Assembly: GCA_947253615.1 (NCBI GenBank)
Contig: CAMYAA010000008.1
Location: forward strand, 1-11,278
DNA from: an uncultured Sutterellaceae bacterium
GTDB taxonomy: Bacteria > Pseudomonadota > Gammaproteobacteria > Burkholderiales > Burkholderiaceae_F
DNA: 11,278 bases
Direction of reading: 5' to 3'
The notes beneath the pieces were generated by a model. It worked only from the letters and a program-made list of their open reading frames with translations. It made no database searches and was not told the DNA's origin. The translations under genes were made by a program, and so were the position numbers. Below are positions 1-7,578 of the stretch, one piece after another. Every line of letters begins with the position of its first letter. The stretch's first letter is position 1.

Positions 1-41
1 ACTGCATATCGTCGGCAGCGTCAGATGTGTATAAGAGACAG
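1..41 (+). other. Illumina Nextera i5 index plus Tn5 adapter (non-genomic artefact)
   Basis: Bases 23-41 are the 19-bp Tn5 mosaic end AGATGTGTATAAGAGACAG. Bases 9-22 are the rest of the Nextera Read 1 adapter (TCGTCGGCAGCGTC). The eight bases before it, ACTGCATA, match the Nextera i5 index known as N506/S506. The order index, adapter, mosaic end, insert is exactly that of a sequencing library fragment. This is leftover adapter at the contig edge, not a transposon in the organism. The real genome sequence begins at about base 42, inside licA. Confidence 0.97.
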
Positions 42-684
42 CCCACATAGGATCCATTAAGCCAGAGTATTCCCAGTCCACCAGAAACAACTTAACCGAC
101 TCACCCTCAATGCTGCGCTCCAGAACAAAATTTTCAGCCACCGGGTCACAATGAGCGTTGCGCCAGTCTACTCCCAAGTCTTCTAAGCGAGCTAACAAAC
201 GGGGCAAAGCTTGTAAAACACAATCTAATGACGAATCCAAAAATAAACTCCGCTTCGCCATCATGGTTCTATATCGATCGAACTCAACAATAAAATCAAA
301 ACGATTATTCATTGAAGGTTCTGTTGCATGCAATTTTGCGAACAACTCTGCAACACTTTGAATATGCTTATGAATTGTAAAGGGAGTGAGAGTCTCAGCA
401 TTGGGAATATATCGAGTCACTTTTAACCCTGTTTCAGGATCCAAATAGACGACTTCAGGAGATATTCCTATCCCACTGGCAACCAAATTATTGGCACGCT
501 CATTTGACCAACAAATAAACTCTCTTGTTGCCGTCCCTGGAAGACGAACAACATATTTTCCTTTGGATTTTGTCCCCAAAAGCCAATTCTTATTTGTCAT
601 TCCTCCAAGAAGGTATATCTCATCAATCTCTTCAAAAGGAACATCTAACACTCGACATAAAACTGCAGCCGCTTGATTATTCAT
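42..684 (-). CDS. licA: LicA-like choline kinase, 3'-truncated at the contig edge
   Basis: An open frame of 214 codons runs from ATG at 684 to the adapter junction with no stop, so the C-terminus is missing. Family members are roughly 300 residues long. It resembles LicA-type choline kinases of the aminoglycoside phosphotransferase/choline kinase fold, which phosphorylate choline with ATP in the cytoplasm. Visible motifs are a nucleotide-loop-like GGMTNKNW (residues 27-34), the catalytic loop HCDPVAENF (178-186, Asp180 and Asn185), and the metal-binding LVDWEYSG (201-208, Asp203) followed by MDPMW, typical of this family. The start overlaps the licD end by 8 bp, with a good ribosome binding site AAGGAAG just upstream inside licD, so the two are translated together. 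Base composition is visibly AT-richer than the ttr genes. Another small-molecule kinase of the fold (e.g. for ethanolamine) is possible, but the licD partner favours choline. Confidence 0.85.
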
Positions 685-1471
685 TATCTTCCTTTGGTAA
701 AAGCACTTTGCAGTCGTGAACGTAACGTTTATCTAAAGGAGGCAACTCCATATAGTTCCCATATTGACGGGATAACATAGCTTTATATTCTTTAAAAACT
801 GGGTAGGAATAATCTCCAAACTTAATAGACACGAACTCTTCAATCCATTGTTCAGGGAAAACATAGTCGGCCCGCTTTCCCCAACGATCAGAGCATCCTA
901 TATTGATGTACGACTCTACGCCATTAGAATTCCCCATGAAAGCCCAACGATCCAAGAACCTAGACATAGCATTGACTAAAGAACGTAATACCTGACGATG
1001 TTGCAAGCCAATCATACCTCTACACACTAATTTATAAACTGGTACATAAAATCGGACACTCAAACTTTTCGGCAATCGGTCAAGCACAAAGATGTCAATA
1101 AATGCACCATACTTGACTTCTCTTTTCTTTTTTTCTACAAGAAGAGTTCTTGAATCACAAAACTTAGCTAAATAACCATAAAAATAATTATTAAAACTCT
1201 CTAAACCCCATAAATAATAGTGTCTATATCGAGAGTCGTCTTTTTTACTTTCCTTCTTTATAGCTAACTGAAACTTGTGATAGTTTTCTCGAGTCATGTA
1301 AACATCAATATCATCATCCCAAGGGATAAAATCTTGATGACGTACCGCTCCAAGCATCGTTCCAAAAGCCAAGGAATATTTCACATCATAAGCTGAACAT
1401 AGCGCATCAAAATCTCTAAGCATCATATGAAGATATTGTTGATATCTCTCATGAGTAGCTTTTTCTAGCAT
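677..1471 (-). CDS. licD: LicD family phosphocholine transferase
   Basis: The 264-residue protein belongs to the LicD family, which transfers phosphocholine from CDP-choline onto lipooligosaccharide, teichoic acid or other surface glycans. The diagnostic block FGTMLGAVRHQDFIPWDDD lies at residues 36-54 and continues into IDVYM; its Asp-rich part is the metal/nucleotide site. A second conserved block YGAFIDIFVLD (121-131) and the C-terminal YGNYMELPP (237-245) followed by His252 complete the family pattern and usual length. The ATG at 1471 has AGGAAG six bases upstream. licA follows with an 8-bp overlap, so the pair forms one unit: choline phosphorylation and transfer. The cytidylyltransferase LicC and importer LicB are not in the window and may lie beyond the truncated left edge. 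AT-rich composition relative to the ttr genes suggests, without proving, acquisition by transfer. The acceptor glycan cannot be read from sequence. Confidence 0.9.
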   Translation of the reverse strand: MLEKATHERYQQYLHMMLRDFDALCSAYDVKYSLAFGTMLGAVRHQDFIPWDDDIDVYMTRENYHKFQLAIKKESKKDDSRYRHYYLWGLESFNNYFYGYLAKFCDSRTLLVEKKKREVKYGAFIDIFVLDRLPKSLSVRFYVPVYKLVCRGMIGLQHRQVLRSLVNAMSRFLDRWAFMGNSNGVESYINIGCSDRWGKRADYVFPEQWIEEFVSIKFGDYSYPVFKEYKAMLSRQYGNYMELPPLDKRYVHDCKVLLPKEDNE

Positions 1472-1494
1472 TCTCTTCTTCCTATCCGATATTT

Positions 1495-1522
1495 AAAGCC
1501 CACGCCCCCTTGAGGGGCTTTT
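1495..1522. terminator. GC-rich hairpin upstream of licD, possible terminator
   Basis: GCCCC (1504-1508) pairs with GGGGC (1514-1518) around a 5-base loop and is followed on the plus strand by TTTT. An alternative longer pairing joins AAAGCCC (1495-1501) with GGGCTTT (1515-1521). It lies in the 196-bp gap between the ttrA end and licD. On the minus strand it could stop ttr readthrough or form a licD leader structure. The U-tract is short, so function is uncertain. Confidence 0.45.
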
Positions 1523-1606
1523 CGACTAATTACATGAGCAAAAACTTCTAAAAGAATAATACCTAAAAACTAGTTACTCAATAGGAAATCTCCTACCTAT
1601 TCAACG

Positions 1607-1642
1607 AATTTGACCCAACTGATTGCTCAATTGGGCCAAATT
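1607..1642 (-). terminator. Long hairpin just past ttrA, probable operon 3' end
   Basis: AATTTGACCCAACTGA (1607-1622) pairs over all 16 positions with 1627-1642, allowing two G-T wobbles. On the minus strand the loop reads GCAA, a stable GNRA tetraloop. It begins 26 bases beyond the ttrA stop, where an operon terminator or mRNA-stabilising stem would sit. A strong U-tract is lacking, so it may protect the transcript end rather than terminate by itself. Confidence 0.55.
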
Positions 1643-1667
1643 TCATTCATCAATTGTCTTGTTACCG

Positions 1668-4600
1668 TTAGCCGATTTTTTCAATCTTCCCAGGTAACCC
1701 TTGGCGCGCCGCGGAGCCCACGGCCCAGTCCACTAACGGGAATCGACCAGGGCGCGACGGATCCAAAATCGCCAATTCATTGATGCTAAAGCCAGACTGC
1801 TGCATTAAATCAGGTTCGACTTCTTTCCCATCAATTTCATAGCTATTGGCGCCCAAAGCCCAGTGACCAAACCCGTGTTCAATCGCCAAGCATTCTGGGT
1901 GAATACCTTCAACACACTGCGCCAGCGCAATGACGCTGGAGTCTGGCGTCGAAATCTTCACCTTGTCACCTGTCTTAATCCCAAGCTTCTGAGCCACTGC
2001 GGCATTGATGCGCACCGGGTTATACGGATGCACCTGGCGTAACTTCTTACACGGCAAGCTCACCGCGCTCATCGTATTGGACTTGTAGGACGAGAGTAAG
2101 AACGGCCACGCTTCCTTCGTAAACTGTTCACGCAATGGCTTCCCACTCGTTAAACGCGGTTCATAGCTCTTCGGACACCCGCTGAAGCGTTCGCCAGTCT
2201 GCGAGTTGCGACGCGAACCCACATCCGGATTCCAAATCATCATGGGCTTTTTCCACACGTTGGTCGGATCCTCATTGGGTAAACGCGCCTGATCCAAGTT
2301 CTGGAAACGTCCACCACGCGCATACATGTACGCCGCCTTCATCGCTTCATCAGGGGCCAAGCTCTCTTTGAGCACTGGCATAATACGATTCACCCCAGAG
2401 AGTTCACGATCTTCTTCGTTAATATCGGGCACAGGCTTACCACCCGCAAAGGCCACATTGGCCGCCCCATAGAGCGAGAAATGATGCGACTTCGTCAACG
2501 GATAACGCTTGCCGTCCGCGCCCTTAATCGCCTCGGGTCCATAGCCAGGTAACCCCATTGCCATCCCCACATGAATTAAGAACGTTTCCATCGAGACAGG
2601 ATCACCCTCTTTGGTCTTTTCCGTACGAGGTTCAACCACCGGCCAACGGCCTGTTGCCGTCTTAGACACCGTCCCGTTCCAAGCGTCCGTCCAACCCCAA
2701 GACTCATACGTGAGCGTATCGGGCACGATATAGTCCGCCAATTCACTCGTTTCGTTGATGAACGCATCAATACTAATGATTAACGGAATATTCTTCGGAT
2801 CCTTTAACGCATCGCGTACCGCAAAATTAAGCCCAGGTTGACCATAAATCACATTACCCATGTGATTAATCCAAGCCTTGAGCTTGTATGGGTACCCTTG
2901 CATCGCCGAGGCCAAATACTCGGAAGTCAATGGCGAGGAGAACGGGAACCACGGCTCTTCAGCCGGATAAGGCGACTTACCCGCAGCCACTTTACGCTTA
3001 AATTCCGAGGTCTTTTCGTACGGGAACTTCGAGCGCGATAAGAAAACGCCCTTGGGTTGAACCATCCCATCGAAATTGGCTAAGTCATAGCGAGGACCTG
3101 GACCAAACGCAGGATACGTCCCAGCGTTCGGGATCGTGCCACCAGGCACATTTAAATTCCCAACCATCGCGTTGAGCATCAAAATCGCCCAGGCACTGTA
3201 AAAGCCATTCGTGCTCATCGTGCCACCGTGCGAGAACACGCTAGCCTTCGTACCATGACTCGTAAAGCGAACCGCCAAGTCCTTGATCTTTTCAACGGAT
3301 ACGTCGCACTCAGCCGAGTACTCTTCAAGAGACTTCGAACGCGCCGATTCCGTCAACAGCATAAAGCTCGTCTTCGCTACGATCGGCTTGTCGTTAACCG
3401 TGATCTCATCGGGTACCGTCAAAAGCGCCTTTGTGGACTTCCCGGGAGGCATAACCTTACCCGTTGCTTCGTCTATCACCAACGGCGGATCTTCTTTCCC
3501 TAACGGATCGCCCTTGAAGGGCAAACCCACTTCGCTGGCGCGCCAATACTGGCCGTAGCGCTTATCCTTCGGGTCCATATAGATTAAGAAGGTCGCGTTA
3601 CTAAAGCTACGGAACCCTTTATCCGTCGCAACTTTAATGTTCGGCGCGCTTAAAAAGTCAGCGTTATAACGAGACTCATCAATAATGACACGTAAGAGTG
3701 CCATCGCAAAGGACGCATCCGTCGCGGGACGAATACCAATCCATTCTTGTTGCGATTGGGTGGGTAAGTTTGACGTATTCACCATCATGGGCGAAACAAA
3801 CACGTATTCAAACTTCGGATTAATGCGGTTATAGGCCAACTGGCGTGCCTGACGCTTGAACGGATTCCCCGATTGCGCAGGCGAGGAGCCAATATAGAAC
3901 ATGAACTCGGCAAACTCCCAGTCGGGCTTCGTATGCGCGTACTTCTTTAAGTCGTCCATAATCGCCCCGGAACCCGCACGGAACGAAAAACCACAGTAGG
4001 AACCGTGATTCCCGAAGTTACGCGTTCCGAAGGAGTTAAAGGTAAAACGCTTTAAAAACGCCTGACGCCCTTCGTCTGAGCCATCCGTCACCAAGAGTTG
4101 ATTCGCCTTCGGACCGTATTCCGGATTCTCGTCCGAAATCTTCGCCTTCAAATTGCGAATCGTACGAAGACCATCCACATGACCTTCACCAAACAAGTTC
4201 CCGCCTTCCACAACTTCTTTCACGAGTTGTTCAAAGGGAATCGTCTTCCACTGACGCGACCCACGAGGACCCACACGCTTTAAACACTGCGTCACGCGGT
4301 GAGGACTGTCGAGCATTTCAAGCATCGCATTCCCACACGCACAAGCCGTGGATCGATTGTCGATCCCTTCTTGGTGATAGGCACTCAAGCTCAAATAGGA
4401 ATCTTTGATCGAGGTTTCAAGCGGAATATGTAAGCGAGAACTCAACGGGTGATAGGGGTTCCCGCAAATACGCACAATCTTATCGGTCTTATTATCGATT
4501 CGACAGCGCACACCACAACGCGTCCAACACCCAAAGCACATGGAGTTGGCCACACGTTGATTCGGATTCATCTTCACAGTGCCCGTCTTTAAATCGACTT

Positions 4601-4775
4601 CCATTTCAGGCTCAAGCGAGTTACCCGCAATGGCGTTACGGGTATGCACACCAGAACTACCGGTGGCCAAGCCCTTTACCATGTCCTTGACGGTTTCACT
4701 ATAGCCGGCGGCAAAGACACCCACGCCACCAGCCACAACCGTGCCCTTTAATAATTGACGCTTCTTAATATCCAT
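1668..4775 (-). CDS. ttrA: Tetrathionate reductase catalytic subunit TtrA (molybdopterin, Tat-exported)
   Basis: This 1035-residue molybdopterin oxidoreductase matches TtrA of Salmonella in length, operon order and many segments as I recall them (FGEGHVDGLR at 196-205, NQLLVT-SDEGR-AFL near 225-241, C-terminal ARQGLP-KIE). TtrA reduces tetrathionate to thiosulfate in the periplasm with bis-MGD and a [4Fe-4S] cluster. The cluster motif is C80-x2-C83-x3-C87 with the fourth ligand probably Cys145 in STAC. Cys261 in GSYCG is the likely Mo ligand by position (inference). The C-terminal domain (HPYNPVRINAAVAQKLG onward) is the dinucleotide-binding fold. I chose ATG 4775 because GGAG lies seven bases upstream and the protein then starts MDIKKRQLLKG. 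An in-frame ATG at 4796 would add seven residues but lacks a clear ribosome site. The Tat signal carries Lys-Arg rather than Arg-Arg. The start overlaps ttrC by 11 bp. Confidence 0.93.
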   Translation of the reverse strand: MDIKKRQLLKGTVVAGGVGVFAAGYSETVKDMVKGLATGSSGVHTRNAIAGNSLEPEMEVDLKTGTVKMNPNQRVANSMCFGCWTRCGVRCRIDNKTDKIVRICGNPYHPLSSRLHIPLETSIKDSYLSLSAYHQEGIDNRSTACACGNAMLEMLDSPHRVTQCLKRVGPRGSRQWKTIPFEQLVKEVVEGGNLFGEGHVDGLRTIRNLKAKISDENPEYGPKANQLLVTDGSDEGRQAFLKRFTFNSFGTRNFGNHGSYCGFSFRAGSGAIMDDLKKYAHTKPDWEFAEFMFYIGSSPAQSGNPFKRQARQLAYNRINPKFEYVFVSPMMVNTSNLPTQSQQEWIGIRPATDASFAMALLRVIIDESRYNADFLSAPNIKVATDKGFRSFSNATFLIYMDPKDKRYGQYWRASEVGLPFKGDPLGKEDPPLVIDEATGKVMPPGKSTKALLTVPDEITVNDKPIVAKTSFMLLTESARSKSLEEYSAECDVSVEKIKDLAVRFTSHGTKASVFSHGGTMSTNGFYSAWAILMLNAMVGNLNVPGGTIPNAGTYPAFGPGPRYDLANFDGMVQPKGVFLSRSKFPYEKTSEFKRKVAAGKSPYPAEEPWFPFSSPLTSEYLASAMQGYPYKLKAWINHMGNVIYGQPGLNFAVRDALKDPKNIPLIISIDAFINETSELADYIVPDTLTYESWGWTDAWNGTVSKTATGRWPVVEPRTEKTKEGDPVSMETFLIHVGMAMGLPGYGPEAIKGADGKRYPLTKSHHFSLYGAANVAFAGGKPVPDINEEDRELSGVNRIMPVLKESLAPDEAMKAAYMYARGGRFQNLDQARLPNEDPTNVWKKPMMIWNPDVGSRRNSQTGERFSGCPKSYEPRLTSGKPLREQFTKEAWPFLLSSYKSNTMSAVSLPCKKLRQVHPYNPVRINAAVAQKLGIKTGDKVKISTPDSSVIALAQCVEGIHPECLAIEHGFGHWALGANSYEIDGKEVEPDLMQQSGFSINELAILDPSRPGRFPLVDWAVGSAARQGLPGKIEKIG

Positions 4776-5840
4776 GACGCATCTCCGGTTGATCATTTAA
4801 ACCCAAACGGACCCATTCTGAGAAAGCCACCATTAAAGCAAGCCAAAGTCCAAAGCTCGCGGCCAATCCCAAAAGACCATCGGGATCTAAGGGCGGGGTA
4901 TATAAATGCACCGCCGCGCCATATTTAGGAATCGTTTGACCGTCCATCAACAAGACCCAACGATAACCCCAGCTCATCAGGGTGATTAAAGCCCCCGAAA
5001 CGGCTAGCATCGTCAAGTTTGCTCGCGGCCAAAAGACCAACACTAAGCTCAACGCCCAAAGCGCCAAAAGCATCAAACCACGTTCGAACCAAGCAGCGTT
5101 TTCTGCAATCACGGCTTGCCACTGTTGCACCGCCATATCGCCCGACATCCACCAGAGCGCAAACGCAATAAAAATCGATAAAACGCCAATCTGTAACCAG
5201 CCCTTTAAGCGTCGAGTAACTGGCTCTTCAACATCGGCTTCCGAGTGAATCACACGATGCAAAAAGAGTAAGAATCCTGCGCCCGAAGCAAAGGCTGTCG
5301 TTCCAAAAAGGAACGGTAAGTAATAGGTATGCCAAAGCGGCACCGCACGAACCGACCCGATTTCAAAGCCACTATAAAACGCGATGGAAAACGACGAGAG
5401 GCTCGCCAAAATCCCAACGAGCTTTAAAGCGCGCATGCCGTCCCACGAACCCAATCGTAAAAACGACCCGACTTTGGCCCATAAACCTTCGCCCCCTTTG
5501 GGCAAGCGTTGACGTACTAATAAGTAGCCGAACAACACATTAAAGCCAATGAAAAAGGGCAATAAGCAGGCCCCAAGCCACATCCAGGACTCTGGACGAA
5601 TCTGGGCATAAAAGTGCCAAGCACGCGCCGGCTGATGTAAGTCACCTAAAAGCGAGAATGGCGCCACAATGATGGAGCCTAAAATCACCAAACCTGCGAG
5701 CACTTCGACTCGGCTATGTCCTTTGCGGCCTAACCAAATATCGAACGTAGCAATCCAAGAGGCCCCAAAAACAAATATTGAACCGCCCAAGGCGACCACG
5801 TGATGGCAATGTCGGGCGTAAGAATGTCTCTAATCAGCAT
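4765..5840 (-). CDS. ttrC: Tetrathionate reductase membrane anchor TtrC (NrfD-like), frameshifted near codon 26
   Basis: NrfD-type integral membrane quinol oxidase subunit that passes electrons to TtrB, with about nine hydrophobic segments and the motif LLGDLHQPARAWHFYA shared with TtrC. The true start is ATG 5840: AAGGAG sits seven bases upstream, it overlaps the ttrB end by 11 bp, and it begins MLIRDILTPDIAITW-SPWAVQYLF, matching the TtrC N-terminus. That frame stops 10 codons after QYLFLG. The rest of the protein continues from about 5765 in the -1 frame. Restoring one base in the TTTTTGGGG tract (5763-5771 on the plus strand) gives QYLFLGASWIATFDIW and a 358-residue TtrC of normal size. 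The downstream frame alone can be opened from GTG 5799 (344 residues), but that has no ribosome site and loses the N-terminus. It is either a sequence error, a mutation or frameshifting. Confidence 0.88.
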
Positions 5841-6573
5841 GGGGAAGCTCCTTACCGTCGGCATTGATCGCACCATAAACCGTGGGTTCCCCATAAATCT
5901 TTTCTTCAAAGGCTTCATCAAGCCCAATATAAAAGACGCAGGGATCCGTCCCTTCTTCAGGACGTAACACACGAATTCGATCGTGGAATTGACGAATCAG
6001 CTTAGAGGCTTCGCTATTGGGGTCATGAATGTCCCCAATCACACGAGCGCCACCCACACAGGTCTCGACACAGGCGGGTAAAAGCCCTTTTTCAAGACGG
6101 TGATGGCAGAACGTACATTTATCAGCCGTATTGGTTTCTTTATTGATAAAACGCGCATCGTACGGACACGCTTCAACACAGTACCCACAGCCCACACACC
6201 AGTCGTTATCGACAACAACGACGCCGTCCTCTAATTGGAACGTTGCGCCTGTTGGGCACACTGGAATACAAGCGGGGTGTTCACAGTGATTACACAAACG
6301 AGGAAGCATTAAAAATGCGGTTTTCGCATTTTCAGTCACTTCAACCTGATCAACTGTGGTGCGGAATTGTTCTAAAGGTGTGGCATTTTCAAATGAACAG
6401 CCCACGGTACAGGCCTGACAGCCTACACAACGTCGGAGGTCAACGACCATGCCGTAGCGGACACCTTTGTGCTTAGTCTCGAGTACGTCACCTGCTTGGG
6501 CCAGTGGAATCATGCTTGGGCCGGCCATAAGCTTGACGATCGATTGAAGAAATTGTCGTCTGGAGTTTTCCAT
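5830..6573 (-). CDS. ttrB: Tetrathionate reductase iron-sulfur subunit TtrB
   Basis: A 247-residue ferredoxin-like subunit that carries electrons from TtrC to TtrA. It holds 16 cysteines in four [4Fe-4S] groups: C49/C52/C55/C59, C94/C97/C102/C106, C126/C129/C132/C136 and C153/C156/C168/C172. Segments such as CNHCEHPACIPVCP, CVGCGYCVEACPYDARFI and ADKCTFCHHRLE-GLLPACVE closely follow Salmonella TtrB as I recall it. The N-terminus MENSRRQFLQ is a textbook twin-arginine signal (SRRxFLQ). I chose ATG 6573 because AAAGGAAG lies four bases upstream. An ATG at 6603 would add ten residues and bury the signal. It is the first gene of ttrBCA, the same order as in Salmonella, and its stop overlaps ttrC by 11 bp. 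No ttrRS sensor-regulator genes are in the window. Confidence 0.94.
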   Translation of the reverse strand: MENSRRQFLQSIVKLMAGPSMIPLAQAGDVLETKHKGVRYGMVVDLRRCVGCQACTVGCSFENATPLEQFRTTVDQVEVTENAKTAFLMLPRLCNHCEHPACIPVCPTGATFQLEDGVVVVDNDWCVGCGYCVEACPYDARFINKETNTADKCTFCHHRLEKGLLPACVETCVGGARVIGDIHDPNSEASKLIRQFHDRIRVLRPEEGTDPCVFYIGLDEAFEEKIYGEPTVYGAINADGKELPHAD

Positions 6574-6577
6574 AAGT

Positions 6578-6585
6578 CTTCCTTT
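6578..6585 (-). promoter_or_regulatory. ribosome binding site deciding the ttrB start
   Basis: Minus-strand AAAGGAAG lies four bases before ATG 6573. This favours that codon over the in-frame ATG at 6603, which would put ten extra residues ahead of the Tat motif. Confidence 0.75.
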
Positions 6586-6603
6586 GGGGAGTAAGAAGAA
6601 CAC

Positions 6604-6940
6604 TAAACTCTAGATTAACGAGCTTTTTTTACGTAATTCAGCTAGGAATTACCCCCTTGTGCAGAATTTTCGAACGAATATGCAAAAGGCTATCGGTTCC
6701 TCTAAACCTCTCTTTAGCCCATCGCCGTAGGCATTCACAGGAAATCCCTTAGACAAAATCGCTGTTTAAATCCAATAGCGTCAAATTGCAAACAGTCGTA
6801 AAAAACATTACTAAATTTACATATGTGTTGATATTGGTGATGGAGAGCCCCATTTTTTCTTTGAACGAACGCGAAGAACCGAGAGTCTGTCTTGGTATCA
6901 TTAGCACTGTTCAAATCAATCCATTCATTAACAGCCTTTT
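6604..6940. other. divergent intergenic region between ttrB and darP
   Basis: 337 bp must hold the promoters of both the ttr operon (minus) and darP-mog (plus). Besides the dyad near ttrB, a TTGATA box occurs at 6828-6833 on the plus strand, but the hexamer 17 bp on (CATTTT) is a poor -10. I saw no convincing FNR or CRP palindrome and no small gene; the plus-strand open frame from 6786 overlaps darP in another frame and has no recognisable content. Confidence 0.5.
6633..6652. promoter_or_regulatory. perfect dyad upstream of ttrB, candidate activator site
   Basis: GTAATTC (6633-6639) and GAATTAC (6646-6652) are perfect inverted 7-mers separated by six bases. The dyad lies about 60-80 bp before the ttrB start codon. 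A weak minus-strand promoter can be drawn through it (TGAATT 6640-6635, 17 bp, TAATCT 6617-6612), so a bound regulator would overlap the -35 region. A two-component regulator of TtrR type is an obvious candidate, but its site is not established here. Confidence 0.45.
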
Positions 6941-7501
6941 ATGCGTCAAGATAATCAATACGAAGACGAAGAAGACCTCTATCGTGGTCCCTCTAAATCG
7001 CAGCTCAAGCGAACCCAAAACGAATTACAAGATCTCGGGAAAGAAATGACGAAATTTGGTGACGAAACGCTCGCCAAGATCGGTCTTCCTGACGATGTGC
7101 TTTTCGAAATCAAAGAATTTCGTCGCATGAAAAGCTTTGGCGCACAACGTCGTCAACTTCAATTAATCGGTAAGGTCATGCGTGACTTGGATCCGGTGGC
7201 CGTGCGTGAAGCCATTGATCGTGCCACGGGCGAATCCAAAGCCGCTATTGCCCTCTTACATCGTTGTGAAGTCACCCGTGATCGTTTAATCGAAAACGAT
7301 GATGCCGTCACGGCCTTTATTAACGACAATCCCGACATCGACATTAGCCAATTGCGTACCTTAGTGCGTAACGCTCGTCGTGAACGTGAAAACAATAAGC
7401 CGCCCAAGAGCTCCCGCGAACTCTATCGCTTATTGCACAACTTCTGGAATACGCCCTTAGACCTTTATGCCAAGGATGAGGACGAAGAAGACAACGAATA
7501 A
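6941..7501 (+). CDS. darP: DUF615 ribosome-associated protein DarP (YjgA)
   Basis: The 186-residue protein matches the YjgA/DarP family, cytoplasmic factors that associate with late pre-50S particles and promote large-subunit maturation. Recognisable segments are SKSQLKR (18-24), RRQLQLIGK (70-78), QLRTLVRNARRE (137-148) and NKPPKSSRELYRLL (152-165), all close to the E. coli protein, with normal length. The N- and C-terminal tails are acidic (YEDEEDLY and DEDEEDNE). No clear Shine-Dalgarno precedes ATG 6941, so either the start is leaderless-like or initiation is weak. The next gene, the mog fusion, lies 77 bp downstream on the same strand without a strong terminator between them, so they may be cotranscribed. 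The neighbourhood with mog resembles that of Betaproteobacteria (from memory). Confidence 0.92.
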   Translation: MRQDNQYEDEEDLYRGPSKSQLKRTQNELQDLGKEMTKFGDETLAKIGLPDDVLFEIKEFRRMKSFGAQRRQLQLIGKVMRDLDPVAVREAIDRATGESKAAIALLHRCEVTRDRLIENDDAVTAFINDNPDIDISQLRTLVRNARRERENNKPPKSSRELYRLLHNFWNTPLDLYAKDEDEEDNE

Positions 7502-7578
7502 GACGTTTGGCGTCCTTTCGGGTTATTGATCTCTTACGACACTACTGCTCCAAGACTCTCTTTATATAAGGTGAAGCT

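Noticed and set aside
23..41. Tn5 end as a native transposon terminus
   Set aside because: It is preceded by the Nextera primer tail and an i5 index, so it comes from library preparation.
3228..3558. plus-strand open frames inside ttrA
   Set aside because: Shadows of the strongly supported ttrA gene on the other strand.
5797..5799. GTG at 5799 as the ttrC start
   Set aside because: No ribosome site, loses the conserved N-terminus, and a far better start exists at 5840 with coupling to ttrB.
6633..6652. FNR or CRP site
   Set aside because: The dyad does not match TTGAT-N4-ATCAA or TGTGA-N6-TCACA.
6786..7049. 87-residue plus-strand open frame upstream of darP
   Set aside because: Overlaps darP in another frame, no recognisable domain, no good ribosome site.
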